From contig JBNGIO010006165.1 of the NCBI GenBank assembly GCA_049999805.1, forward strand, positions 294,488 through 326,479: a stretch of 31,992 nucleotides of DNA. The letters are read 5' to 3'. Within the stretch, counting starts at the first letter, position 1. Each line of letters opens with the position of its first letter. A model generated the notes under the pieces. That model was not told where the DNA came from. It searched no databases and saw nothing but the letters and a program-made list of their open reading frames with translations. Position numbers and translations under genes: made by a program. Shown here piece after piece: positions 8,974 through 20,656 of this stretch. The DNA comes from Folioceros fuciformis. Taxonomy: Eukaryota; Anthocerotophyta; Anthocerotopsida; Anthocerotales.

Positions 8974-10692
8974 ATGAAGAATTCGCGGGACTGTTCGATT
9001 ACCAGATTCTTACAACCACACCCTGCTAAGTTTGCCAAGGTTGTCACAGAGGGCGGGGTAGCTGTTAGCGCAAGGAGGGTCACTTGTGTTGCTCCACACG
9101 AGAGCCTGTCACCTGAGCTGGACGGCTTCTCAGATTCTGCACGTAAGGATGGCGTGGTGGGTAATGGGGGTGGGATTTTAGTTGCAGGGGAGGTCCTGCA
9201 GAGCCTCGGTGACGACCAAGTTCGACGGTCAGGTAGGTTTAGTTACCTTTGTGATGCGGTAGTGTTACGTTATGATTCAGGTTGTTCTAGTAAAGCGCAG
9301 TAAGCATCCTGCAGAGGGAAGGTCGGATCAACTCAGTAAGGAGCAGGAAATTAGGATGGAGCTCAACAGAGCAGCTGCCTGCGCCAAAAGGAACCAGAGA
9401 TTGTGTGAGGAGCGCCTGGCTGAAGCAAAAGGTCGTTGCCCCTATCCTTGACAGTTGTGAATTACCTACCCGCCGTCGCCTGAAGTGCAGCAGAATGTGG
9501 TCCATCTTCTGATGCCAGCATTGCATATCCTGCAGCGGGAGGTGTGCAGCTGCGGTTTGGGGACCTGCTAGTTGAGAAAGGCTGGTGTGATGTACTAGGC
9601 GGGGAGTTACAGAAACCGTACATGGAGAATCTGTTTGAGTTTGTGAGGCAAGAAGGCCGTGGTCAAGTTCCAGTCTATCCCCCCCCTGCTAAAGTCTTCA
9701 ATGCTTTCAATTCCTGTCCATTTGACAAAGTGAAGGTGGTCATCATCGGACAGGTGAGTGAAGCATCGACAGTACTGTTATGAACCGATCCTGAGAGCAT
9801 GTTCCACCTCCTTTCTGAAAGGCTTGGCAGCTGATGAGAGATGTTTGGCTCCTTCATCTGTTGCTAGGATCCTTATCACGGACCGGGCCAAGCGATGGGT
9901 CTTAGCTTCTCTGTTCCTGAAGGCGTAAAGGTACCATCCAGCTTGCTCAATATTTATAAGGAGATAAACCAAGACCTTGGTTGTTCAATCCCAACGCATG
10001 GGAATTTGGAGAAGTGGACTTATCAGGTCGGTTGTTTGAAGCTTACATGATCGTGTTTACTTGAGCGTACGACGAGTATGGTTCTGAGTTACGTTTGACT
10101 GTATTGCAGGGAGTACTTTTGCTGAATGCAGTACTGACGGGTAAGCGAGTCTTAGCCCCTGTGACGTTGTACAAACATTCCAACCATCTCACTGGAACCA
10201 TATATATATATATATATATTGCTCATGACTTGCATCTTCATTGGCAGTGCGAGGGGGTCATGCCAACTCTCATTCCAAGAAGGGATGGGAGCCTTTTACG
10301 GATGCAGCCATCCGTGCAATCTCAAAGAACAAAGAAGGAGTTGTATTTCTGTTGTGGGGAAATTTTGCCCAAGAGAAGACCAGGTAATGTTTGACATGAT
10401 TGTTCTTCCTCTCGAGCTCAGTAGATGACCGCTCATTCTTTGTGTCTGTGCTATGCAAGCAGACTGATAAACACAAGTGTTCATCATGTGCTTAAGGCTG
10501 CACATCCGTCAGGACTGTCGGCCCACAAGGGCTTTTTTAATTGCAGGTGGGTGACCTGACACCTGTTTTGTGTCCAACAAGTATCAGGTCGCCGAAGTTG
10601 ACTAGTGTTTCTGACTGGTGAGCAGGCACTTTTCGAAGGCAAATACGCTACTTCAAGAAGCCGGCAAATTACCAATCGATTGGCAACTTTGA
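8974..10692 (+). CDS. UNG: Uracil-DNA glycosylase, family 1 (8 exons)
   Basis: This enzyme removes uracil from DNA and starts base-excision repair in nucleus and organelles. Exons: 8974-9232, 9315-9431, 9536-9753, 9868-10026, 10110-10140, 10248-10383, 10463-10546, 10626-10692. They join in frame with GT-AG borders and give 356 residues. The catalytic water-activating loop is [13 protein letters not shown] (Asp199, His202), the uracil-binding part GVLLLN is at 252-257, and the minor-groove loop is [10 protein letters not shown] with catalytic His321; HPSGLS is the plant form of this loop. The C-terminus DWQL is typical. The N-terminus (SITRFLQP, residues 8-15) resembles the PCNA-interacting motif of nuclear UNG. 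The ATG at 8974 is preferred because the frame upstream offers only GTG. Exon 5 is just 31 nt. Two donors are GTC. The gene looks intact. Confidence 0.96.
10200..10220. repeat. (TA)n microsatellite in UNG intron 5
   Basis: About ten TA dinucleotides lie 28 bp before the acceptor of UNG exon 6. They occupy the place of a branch-point and pyrimidine tract, so length changes could affect splicing of the 31-nt exon 5. Confidence 0.85.
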
Positions 10693-11295
10693 TCTGGATA
10701 GGAGACCACTGCCCAGCACTGTTTACCCAAATCTTGACACGAGGTTTCACCTAGTAACCCACTCAATGGGAAAGGACCTCAATACCGGTTACGCAGATAG
10801 GTGGAGGGGAGTTGACTTCTGGTCAGCTGATTTATATCGAAGAGCTTTCAGCTTTTTTTCCGGCTTTTTTTTGGTGAAAGTAATCTGGTCAAGAATCTCA
10901 GCCTGATTTGCAAGTCCCTTCATACGACATACAGATTTCGTGTCCTTGTCAGCTTGTAGGCGGTAACCGTATACAGTCCACCCTCCCTAATACATGTTAC
11001 CTGTTGGGAATAGGGCATTGGGTAACATTTAAGGAGGTGTAACAATTAGAGAATTTAAGTATTTATTAAACATAAATTATTTCAATTTATTAAAAATATT
11101 TAAAACATGGAATATATTATATATTGTTATTTATTTATTTTATATTTTATTAAATATATAATATAAGTATTTTATGTTTAATAATATTATAAATTTATAA
11201 TAAATAAAATGAAAAATGATCTTCAAAATGGCTTCAAAAAATGGGTTATTTCTACTTGTTTCAAACACGACCTAACTTGCTTTAAAACTTCTTTC
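10693..11295. other. UNG 3' region and AT-rich transposon flank
   Basis: The first 340 bp are of genic composition and should include the UNG 3' UTR. At about 11040 composition changes sharply to very AT-rich sequence (TTTATTAAATATATAATATAAG). This is probably the left flank of the pogo-type element. I could not find matching terminal inverted repeats by eye. Confidence 0.5.
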
Positions 11296-11929
11296 TCAAT
11301 TTGTTTGTTGCAAATTCTTAATTGTAGACATCATGTCATTTGGTCGTTGCTCCAAAAACATGCGTATCATCTCAAGTGCATCTTCCACTTGAGCACGACC
11401 TAAAATAAGCCTTTCTTGATAATATTCTTTACAAGAATTTTCAACATCGACAACTTCATTTTCGGATGACGGTTGAATGGAAGCCCATATATCATCTGCA
11501 TCTGGAGTGGAAAAGATAGCACATGCATTTGTCACCTCATAATCAACAAATTCTTGTGCAGACATAGTAGGGGTCAATCTTGTTTCAAGTCCCAAATCCC
11601 TCAGCTGACAAAGAAGCATTTCTATTTCTACATAATCTCTATTGAACAAATCTTCACGTATTTCTTGGTTGTCTTGTTGTTGCTCATCATCAATGTTAGC
11701 ATTGCATGTCTCAAACTAAGTTGATTCAAGTCTATATCCGACACGCTAGCACTTGCTCTCTCCTGCCATAACCTAGAGTGTTTCCAACAATCATGGTAAT
11801 GATTTTCCCTTTAACATCGATATGCCAAGCTTTTTCCAACATAATCGCAGCATGATATACATCAATAAGAGAAGAATTACCATTTTGAATCTCTTGGATT
11901 TGATGCTGAACAAGCCTTTTCCTGTAATT

Positions 11930-11955
11930 TTTTTTTTTTTTTTTTTTTTTTTTTT
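11930..11955. repeat. Poly(T) run inside the transposase remnant
   Basis: About 26 consecutive T on the + strand read as a lysine run on the minus strand. It sits exactly after the third catalytic Asp region, so it is an expanded or inserted homopolymer in a dead coding sequence. The exact length is also sensitive to sequencing error. Confidence 0.8.
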
Positions 11956-12422
11956 CATCCATGGGTTGGTAACGAGTCGTAACATTAGGAGGAAAAAATT
12001 CAACCCGTGTAATTTGAAACCTACGTTATGTCTCAGCTGATAGTTTATGAATAGGAGCATTATCCAAAAGAAGCAAGACATTAGTACGGCCCCTAACTCT
12101 CATGTTCGTATCAAAAAAGAGAATAAATGGCTCAAATAAAGGCACCGACATCCAAGCATTTGAGTTTGCTGACCAATGAATACCCAAATTCTCCACTCGT
12201 CCAATGTTGCGACTAGTAAAAGCCTCGGGCCTCAAGAATTTGTTGATCACAAAGGGTGCTAATTTATAACTACCATCCATATTGGCTGTCAAAGCAACAA
12301 TTAGCCTTTCCCTTGGAGTTTTCTTCCCACTCAACCTCTTCGTTACCAATGTTTAGTTCAGTTCCAATCTATAAAATAACCCTGTTTTATCCATGTTAAA
12401 AATATCTTAAGGCTCGTATCCT

Positions 12423-12536
12423 CGCAAGATACTTTTAATGTCTTCCATTCTATCTTGGACCGCAAGATACTTTTAATGTCTTCCATTCTATCTTGGACCA
12501 CAAGATACTTTTAATGTCTTCCATTCTATCTTGGAC
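12423..12536. repeat. 38-bp tandem triplication in the transposase remnant
   Basis: Three consecutive 38-bp copies start at 12423, 12461 and 12499; units 1 and 2 are identical and unit 3 differs by one base (CGC to CAC). On the minus strand one unit reads VQDRMEDIKSIL, which belongs to the transposase between the DNA-binding and catalytic domains. Because 38 is not a multiple of three, the duplication shifts the frame. Confidence 0.92.
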
Positions 12537-13005
12537 CACCAGCGATGTATCAGCACTTGCAGCTTCTCATGCTTCACAAAACCTTTGATGTCATGTCGAT
12601 GTTTAAACTTTGCCACCCAACCATAAGAAAATGTTAATGGTTTTTCCAACCTTTACGCTTTTGGTAATCTATCAAAGAACGGTTTTCTCATTTCACACAA
12701 CATATCGTCAGAGATAGTAACATTTCCTTCCATCGTCACAAACCATGAAAATAAAGCCTCCTCAACCTTGGGATGAAATGTATCCTTACTCTGTTTAGAG
12801 TTAGCTTCATGATCTTTATGTTTTGGAAACTCATCTCCCTTCTTGAAAATTCAACCTATGGTCATAGCAGAAACTGGCATGCTGAATTAATCAGAAGCCC
12901 AAGCACTAACCTCTCAATTAGTAGCTCCACTATGAGCATCTTTGTATAATATTATTTCTTTCTTTTGCCCCATCGTCAAAGATCATTTTTTCTTACTACT
13001 TGGTT

Positions 13006-13464
13006 CTCGCTGTATATTGAATTCACCCTAAGAAAAAGCAAAAGTTATAAAGATACAATTTAATAAGTGAGTACCTAAAATAATGAAATACAAAGTATCT
13101 CAAATCTAATATAAAAACATACCTCCAAATATATGATTTTAGAAGCCTTTTTTGTGATGATGTCCTAGCGCATTTAAAATTGACAGGTAGAATGTACCTG
13201 GATGGAGAACACATGTTAGATAAAAGCCTTCAACAATAAATACAAGAGTTACCAAAACCTATTACAATTTGAGTGTGGTAACATGCTCCTTCCCAAGCCA
13301 AATGAAAGCTTAAAAAAAACTGCCCAGTTAGATAGTTATAAGATTTCTCAGCTTAAGACCATCATAAAATAAGAAAAAATAATGAAAAATAATATATAAA
13401 ATACATAAAATAATAATTACTAATCCAAGTTAAAAAGAAAATGCAATTTTTTTTACTTTGTATA
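13006..13464. other. AT-rich sequence right of the pogo remnant
   Basis: About 460 bp of AT-rich sequence run from the start of the transposase remnant to the assembly gap. I see no reading frame with family features. It probably includes the upstream end of the element. Confidence 0.45.
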
Positions 13465-13646
13465 CTCCTATATACATAAATACATATGTACTTACAGCAC
13501 TATACNNNNNNNNNNNNNNNNNNNNNNNNNNNNNNNNNNNNNNNNNNNNNNNNNNNNNNNNNNNNNNNNNNNNNNNNNNNNNNNNNNNNNNNNNNNNNNN
13601 NNNNNCTCCTATATACATAAATACATATGTACTTACAGCACTATAC
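13465..13646. other. Assembly gap with identical 41-bp flanks
   Basis: There are 100 Ns at 13506-13605. The 41 bases before the gap (13465-13505) and after it (13606-13646) are identical, beginning CTCCTATATAC and ending CAGCACTATAC. This pattern is what two contig ends that really overlap look like when they are joined by a fixed-size gap. A true direct repeat or collapsed tandem array is the alternative. Confidence 0.95.
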
Positions 13647-13734
13647 AGTGCCCGCTCCGTTCCCTCCACCGGATCTCATGCGCGACCGCCCTCCCTCTTG
13701 CTCTCTTGGTCCTCTTTCTCTTGCTTTCTCCCTC

Positions 13735-13977
13735 TTGCTTCTTGTTCTCTCCTTCCACTCTTGCTTCCTCTTGCTCCTCGCTCTCTCCTTCCACCCTTGC
13801 TTCCTCTTGCTCTTTGCTCTCTCCTTCCATTCTTGCGTCCTCTTTGCTCTCTCCTTCCATTCTTGCGTCCTCTTGCTCTTTGCTCTCTCCTTCCACCCTT
13901 GCTTCCTCTTGCTCCTTGCTCTCTCCTTCCACCCTTGCTTCCTCTTGCTCCTTGCTCTCTCCTTCCACCCTTGCTTT
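13735..13977. repeat. 36-bp pyrimidine-rich minisatellite
   Basis: About seven tandem units of roughly 36 bp, of the form GCTCTCTCCTTCCACCCTTG plus CTTCCTCTTGCTCCTT, run on the + strand; two units in the middle are shortened to about 27 bp. Nearly all bases on this strand are pyrimidines, and the absence of stops leaves several frames open by composition only. It ends about 330 bp upstream of the ELP3 ATG. Confidence 0.9.
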
Positions 13978-14154
13978 GGGCCCTTACTCCCTCCTCCATT
14001 TCTTTCACCCACAAGAACGAATCCCTCTTACGTACATCAAAGCTATGATCACATGTAATATAGCACTCACGTAAAATATTGCTGGGAGGGAGATACGTCC
14101 AAGAAACCCTTGCAATCGCGTAAATGGGTCAGGTCCCCCGGACATGCCTACATC

Positions 14155-14176
14155 AGAAATTTATGCCTAAATTTCT
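14155..14176. other. Perfect 9-bp hairpin upstream of ELP3
   Basis: AGAAATTTA and TAAATTTCT form a perfect inverted repeat around the loop TGCC, 128 bp before the ELP3 ATG. It could be a protein-binding palindrome or a chance AT-rich hairpin. Confidence 0.6.
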
Positions 14177-14303
14177 AATATGAACATATTGTATGTACCT
14201 ATTGTGGCTCCATCGAACAGCAATAGAAATGCGAATACGTGTTGGGTGCTCACAGTAGTTTCAGGGTGTCAGTGTTGCCAGGAGGGTGTTGGTGCAGGCG
14301 GCC

Positions 14304-16800
<2,497 letters not shown>

Positions 16801-16961
16801 GGCATCTCTCGGACGGGCCCAATAATATCTAGCTCAGCGTTTTTTTGTTTTGTGCCTGTTATTCCCTCAAGGGGATTTTTGTATCAATATGCATGTTCCT
16901 TAATCAACCCATGAAAAGTTTTCCTATCGAATCAAGTGGTTCTGGGACGTTTTGAGGTGTG
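16801..16961. other. ELP3 3' flank
   Basis: This short stretch after the ELP3 stop contains AATAATATC near 16820 and TTTTTTTGTTTTGTG, consistent with a 3' UTR and poly(A) region. The foldback element starts directly after it. Confidence 0.45.
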
Positions 16962-17338
16962 TCATGTCTCCAGCAGGTCTTGGCGTAAACAAACTATTGG
17001 GAAAACAAAGCACATTAAAACCTCAACTGGCCGCGAGCAAACATACAATTTTCTACTATAAAATGGTACCCACAAGGGGAACAGAAAAAATGGATAACGC
17101 CTTCGGGCTTTACAACGTGCGAACACTAGATTCTTAGTAGAGAAATGGACCTCTTCTTTTTTACTCCCTTTGCAGCTAAGTGACCACCCGAAGGAGTTAT
17201 TCATTTTTTTTTTCCAATTGTGGGTACCATTTTATAGTAATAAATTGTATGTTTACTGGTGGCCAGTTTAGGATTTAGGATTCTTTGTTTTCCCAATAGT
17301 TTGTTTATGCCAAAACCTGTTGGAGATATCCACATGTC
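16962..17338. repeat. Foldback inverted repeat (MITE-like)
   Basis: Arm 16962-17107 pairs with arm 17187-17338 around a loop of about 80 nt. Shared parts include TTTGTTTTCCCAATAGTTTG in arm 2 (exact complement in arm 1), the segment around TAAAATGGTACCCACAA, and CCTTCGGG at the loop base. Arms differ by scattered substitutions and a few small indels. No transposase lies within it. A long imperfect hairpin is typical of foldback elements, some MITEs and young small-RNA loci. Confidence 0.85.
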
Positions 17339-17342
17339 CATG

Positions 17343-18719
17343 TTCCTCTCTCCATTTTCTCTACTCGCACAACCTAACACCCTTACGGCCATGCTAGTAA
17401 CATGATTCTTGTTGCTTATACACCTACGCTCTTTTTGGCCATGCTAGTAGACCTATTCTTTCTGCTCAAACAACTAGGCTATTGTTTTAAAAGCAAACCC
17501 ACTATGGTGATCATGGATTAGACCACTTGTTTAACATTCCCAAATTAATTAAATTGCCTAGCTACAACTACTTACAAACCTATGTAAAATTCTAGAACAG
17601 TTCATGATACTCTTTCCTACCAAATGAGCCCATATTTACAACTTTGTTCAACCTTACCTATATAGCTATGAGAGCAAACCTTCCACCCTACTTACTCATT
17701 CACTATCTACTCACTTTTGTATTTATTTACTTATTCACTCAATTGTCTATGTATTCACTTATTTATTAATTTTCATATTCAAATCAAGGCACTTAACCAG
17801 TAGCACTCGCAATTATTAATGTAAGTAACTTTTTCCAAAAGCTGCTATATGATCCATGGAGTAAAAAGTCATAATCAATCTATTTGCTCTACCCGAATTC
17901 TTTCCAAAAGTCATAATCAATGTGTTCTCTTTGCCATGACTCTTTCCAAGATAGAAGGCTTAAATAACAACCACATCAACCTTTAAACTATTGAAAAACT
18001 CCTTGTAGCGAAATATGGTGCAAAAATATCATAAAAAGATTAACATTCTTAAGCTCAAAGGACAATGAGGTAAGCACGACTTATTGTTTCATAAACAACT
18101 TTCTATATTCTATTGCCACAAAAACAAGAATGAGAAAGCAGATCATAAACCTCCAACTTTTGATATTGTATTGCCACCAGACAAAGAAACAGCAAGGGGT
18201 GAGGATCATAAATCTCCAACAGATTTTAACTAGTAAGCTTCTTCAAAAATATGGAATACATGTCACATGCACCCAAAAAGTGGTGAAAGGCTGAGAGGAG
18301 CTTATATTCATGAAATGCCAATACTATTTACTGTAGTGAAGGTCAAGGGGTAGGTGCAAGTGCCATGCTGCTTTCTCCAAGTTCATTTAGCCTTGTTCTT
18401 CAACTGGATTTTGCTAAGTTCTTAGCATAGCTTAACTGCCTTGCTATATAATGAATACATGAGCACTATCGTTCATAAGAGTAGCAGCAATGCAAGTAAT
18501 CACCCAAAAAACAAATACGGCCCCCACTACCAGTACTGGCATCTTCCTTGACTATACTTCTATATAGGTTTATTCCATTTTGCATGCCACATACGTGGTA
18601 GCTTACTTTCACAATGCACTAGCAATGTGTAATGTTCTTATTTTCCATAAGCATCCTGATTCCTTTCGACAGTCTTTAATCGTACAAAGGTAATACTCGC
18701 AAAGGTTTTTTATTCTCAA
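17343..18719. other. AT-rich intergenic region without gene
   Basis: No coding frame with family features is visible in these 1,380 bp. The only local pattern is an imperfect short duplication near 17385-17450 containing GGCCATGCTAGTA twice. Composition matches transposon-derived intergenic DNA, but no element was identified. Confidence 0.5.
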
Positions 18720-19732
18720 GGGTTGCGAAAAGCAATGAGGTTGTCACCACAAAACATTATTTCAATTTTTGGTCTTTCCTTTCCTTCAAAGATGAGTGTC
18801 GACTTTTTGCTTTGTGCACTTAATGTGGTAGTATTGGTACTTGAAGACATTCTGGCTTATTGTTGTTACCGGGCTTCTTCCCACCTTGAAGAGAGGTGTT
18901 GTTTCCATAATTGGAGGACTGGCCCCTGCCACGTTCAAAGCCTCCTCATCCTCTACTTCTGCCTCGTCCACGTCCTCGTCCCGACTCGTCCCGAGAACAA
19001 AGCAGTATCCGTCTGTCTATGGGAAGATCTTGCTCCACTAAACCCTGATTTATGCATGTGCTTTCTGTTAGCCTCTGTCTGTAGCAAAGCTCCAACTAAC
19101 CTTTGCACTGTCATGTTTGTTGTACCAAGTGTACTGGCAGTTGCTGGTACAACTATTGCTGCAGCCTGTTGGCTAGAGCTCCACTGTTCATAACTCGGTG
19201 GTAATGATGCCAGTAACTGGATGGCTGCCTTGGACTCAGAAATTATAACACCACACGAAGCAAGCTTAGCTCTTGCAGCTCGAAACCTGGCAACATGAGC
19301 TTCAACAGAATCAGTCTCTCTCATACGCAAGTTTTGAAAGTTAAGTGTTGCTGCAACCTTCGTCAATACATCCTTAGCTTCGTAGGTGTTTGAAAATAAT
19401 GACCACACTTCATGTGCATGTTTTGTTAGTTTGATGTGTGGAATCATTTCATGTGACACAGAAGAGACTAAAATTGTCTTGGCTTTTCTGTCTTTATGAT
19501 TCCAATCAAATTCCTCTTTAATTGTCCAAGGTATAGAGCTGCCTCCAGGAGACACCCTGCCAGAGAGCTGTCCTGCAACTTGTTGGGGAACACTTCCATC
19601 TGTCACGTCCATCAAGAGCTTCTCCTCCAAAATTGTCCTAACTCTAAAACTCCAGGCATCAAAATTCGCAGAGGTAAGTTGGTCTTTCTCTTATAGCCGA
19701 TCCATAGATGAATCAGCCGCTTCCGCTGCCAT
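18720..19732 (-). pseudogene. Copia retrotransposon gag fragment
   Basis: Read leftward from ATG at 19732, the frame has an in-frame TAA at codon 14. It then gives a typical Ty1/Copia gag of the UBN2 type: SANFDAWSFRVRTILEEK, then KLTKHAHEVWSLFSNTYEA, LNFQNLRMRETDSVEAH and LLASLPPSYEQW. The open part is 18953-19630. Past 18950 the frame shifts into an RG-rich stretch (RGRGRG, FERGRG) and a broken zinc knuckle (ECQYYH). No protease, integrase or reverse transcriptase follows, so the element is truncated here. It shares the orientation of the LTR and primer site at 20421-20656. Confidence 0.82.
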
Positions 19733-19785
19733 GATGCCTGCACTGAGCTAGGTAACTAGGAAGATTGTACACTCAAGGTAGCAAC

Positions 19786-20301
19786 CTACTCCTTGATGCA
19801 TATGGTATCCTTGAATTGTTTCTTTACCTCTAACTCTATTTCTGTTAATGACGAAGAATCTAACCCCTTTTTATTCTCTAAACAATCCATACGGGATGAG
19901 AAACTGTCTAATCTTCTAGAGAATTCAAGAATAGAAGACTTGATGATCAAGAGGGAATTGAAGATTGCGCCAGTATTTTCGAAATCTTGAGGTAAGTGTT
20001 GAGGAGAAAGTTTTATAGATTCAGGAATACCACTTGATGAACAACTAAATTTCTCTAATCTATCTGATTTGTTGTCAGATGTGAGGGGATCAAGGCCAAG
20101 AGGATCTAGATTGTAGGATTCAATAAAAGATTTCAAGAACCGGATGTGCTCTTGCTATTTAGTTCGAGTAACTGTTTTCTTGAAATACAAATGCTCGAAT
20201 TCCACTTGGAAATTCAGCAGATCGCGAGGATCTGACACCCTTAACCTGCCAAATTTGGCAGAGTCAGTCCAGACGTCCCTGTAGCCTGATTTACGAGGCA
20301 T
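19786..20301 (-). pseudogene. Extra ORF between Copia primer site and gag
   Basis: An ATG at 20301 opens a frame of 171 codons ending at 19786, with one internal TAG about 50 codons in. The product starts MPRKSGYRDVWTDSAKFG. Its C-terminal third looks like an amphipathic helix or coiled coil (SILEFSRRLDSFSSRMDCLE, then EIELEVKKQF). It lies between the primer-binding site and gag, 53 nt before the gag ATG and in another frame, where plant Copia elements normally have a non-coding leader. No family was recognised. It may be a captured gene, an element-specific accessory protein, or part of unrelated DNA. Confidence 0.55.
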
Positions 20302-20420
20302 TGTGCCTGCTACACATTAGAGCTCACATTGAGTGCTTAGACAATAAAGAAAAACATTTTGAATTCTCTTTTTCAAATTATCTTTCTACAACAATTTTTT
20401 CCAGGATGGACTAGAGCTTG

Positions 20421-20433
20421 GGCTCTGATATCA
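20421..20433 (-). other. Copia primer-binding site (tRNA-Met type)
   Basis: On the minus strand this reads TGATATCAGAGCC, one substitution from the common plant Copia site TGGTATCAGAGCC. It sits directly against the LTR end, as required for priming. Confidence 0.75.
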
Positions 20434-20656
20434 TGTTGATATTTGTGATCAACTCGCACACGACCTTAGGCGCATTTGACCACAAAGCATGTAAACTTGC
20501 ATTAAGGAAAAAATGAAAGCAAATAAAGTATATAGTCTAAGAACCTGAAACGGTATGTAATTGTCACTAACCCTAAGTGGTAGCAATGTATACTTAGGTC
20601 TAAATAATTCCTTTAACAAATCCGCTCATTGAAAATGTTGTATCACGCACACTGAC
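20434..20656 (-). repeat. 5' LTR of the truncated Copia element
   Basis: The 223-bp segment reads TGTCAG...CAACA on the minus strand, giving the canonical TG...CA ends, and its inner edge touches the primer-binding site. The partner 3' LTR is not in the window to the left, consistent with truncation of the element beyond gag. Its outer end is assigned from the TG...CA rule only. Confidence 0.6.

Larger units (their letters stand above)
11296..13005 (-). pseudogene. Decayed pogo/Tigger-type DDE transposase
   Basis: Read leftward, all parts of a CENP-B/pogo-family transposase occur in order, broken by several stops and frameshifts. A psq-type helix-turn-helix (SLTMGQKKEIILYKDAHSGA) lies near 12980. 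A CENP-B-type second DNA-binding domain (FHPKVEEALFSWFVTMEG) lies near 12770. The DDE domain follows with the three catalytic Asp positions: NMDKTGLFYR near 12395, LLLLDNAPIHK near 12060 and FPPNVTTRYQPMD near 11965. The best open piece is 12026-12349. After the third Asp a long A-run (T on the + strand, about 11930-11955) replaces the usual glycine-isoleucine helix. A C-terminal tail (QEFVDYEV, ALEMIRMFLEQ) is open at 11296-11649. A 38-bp triplication at 12423-12536 also breaks the frame. The element cannot make an active transposase. Confidence 0.85.

Noticed and set aside
13458-14074. Long leucine/serine-rich or arginine/glutamate-rich ORFs over the minisatellite
   Set aside because: All arise from a stop-free 36-bp repeat and some cross the N gap; several frames are open at once.
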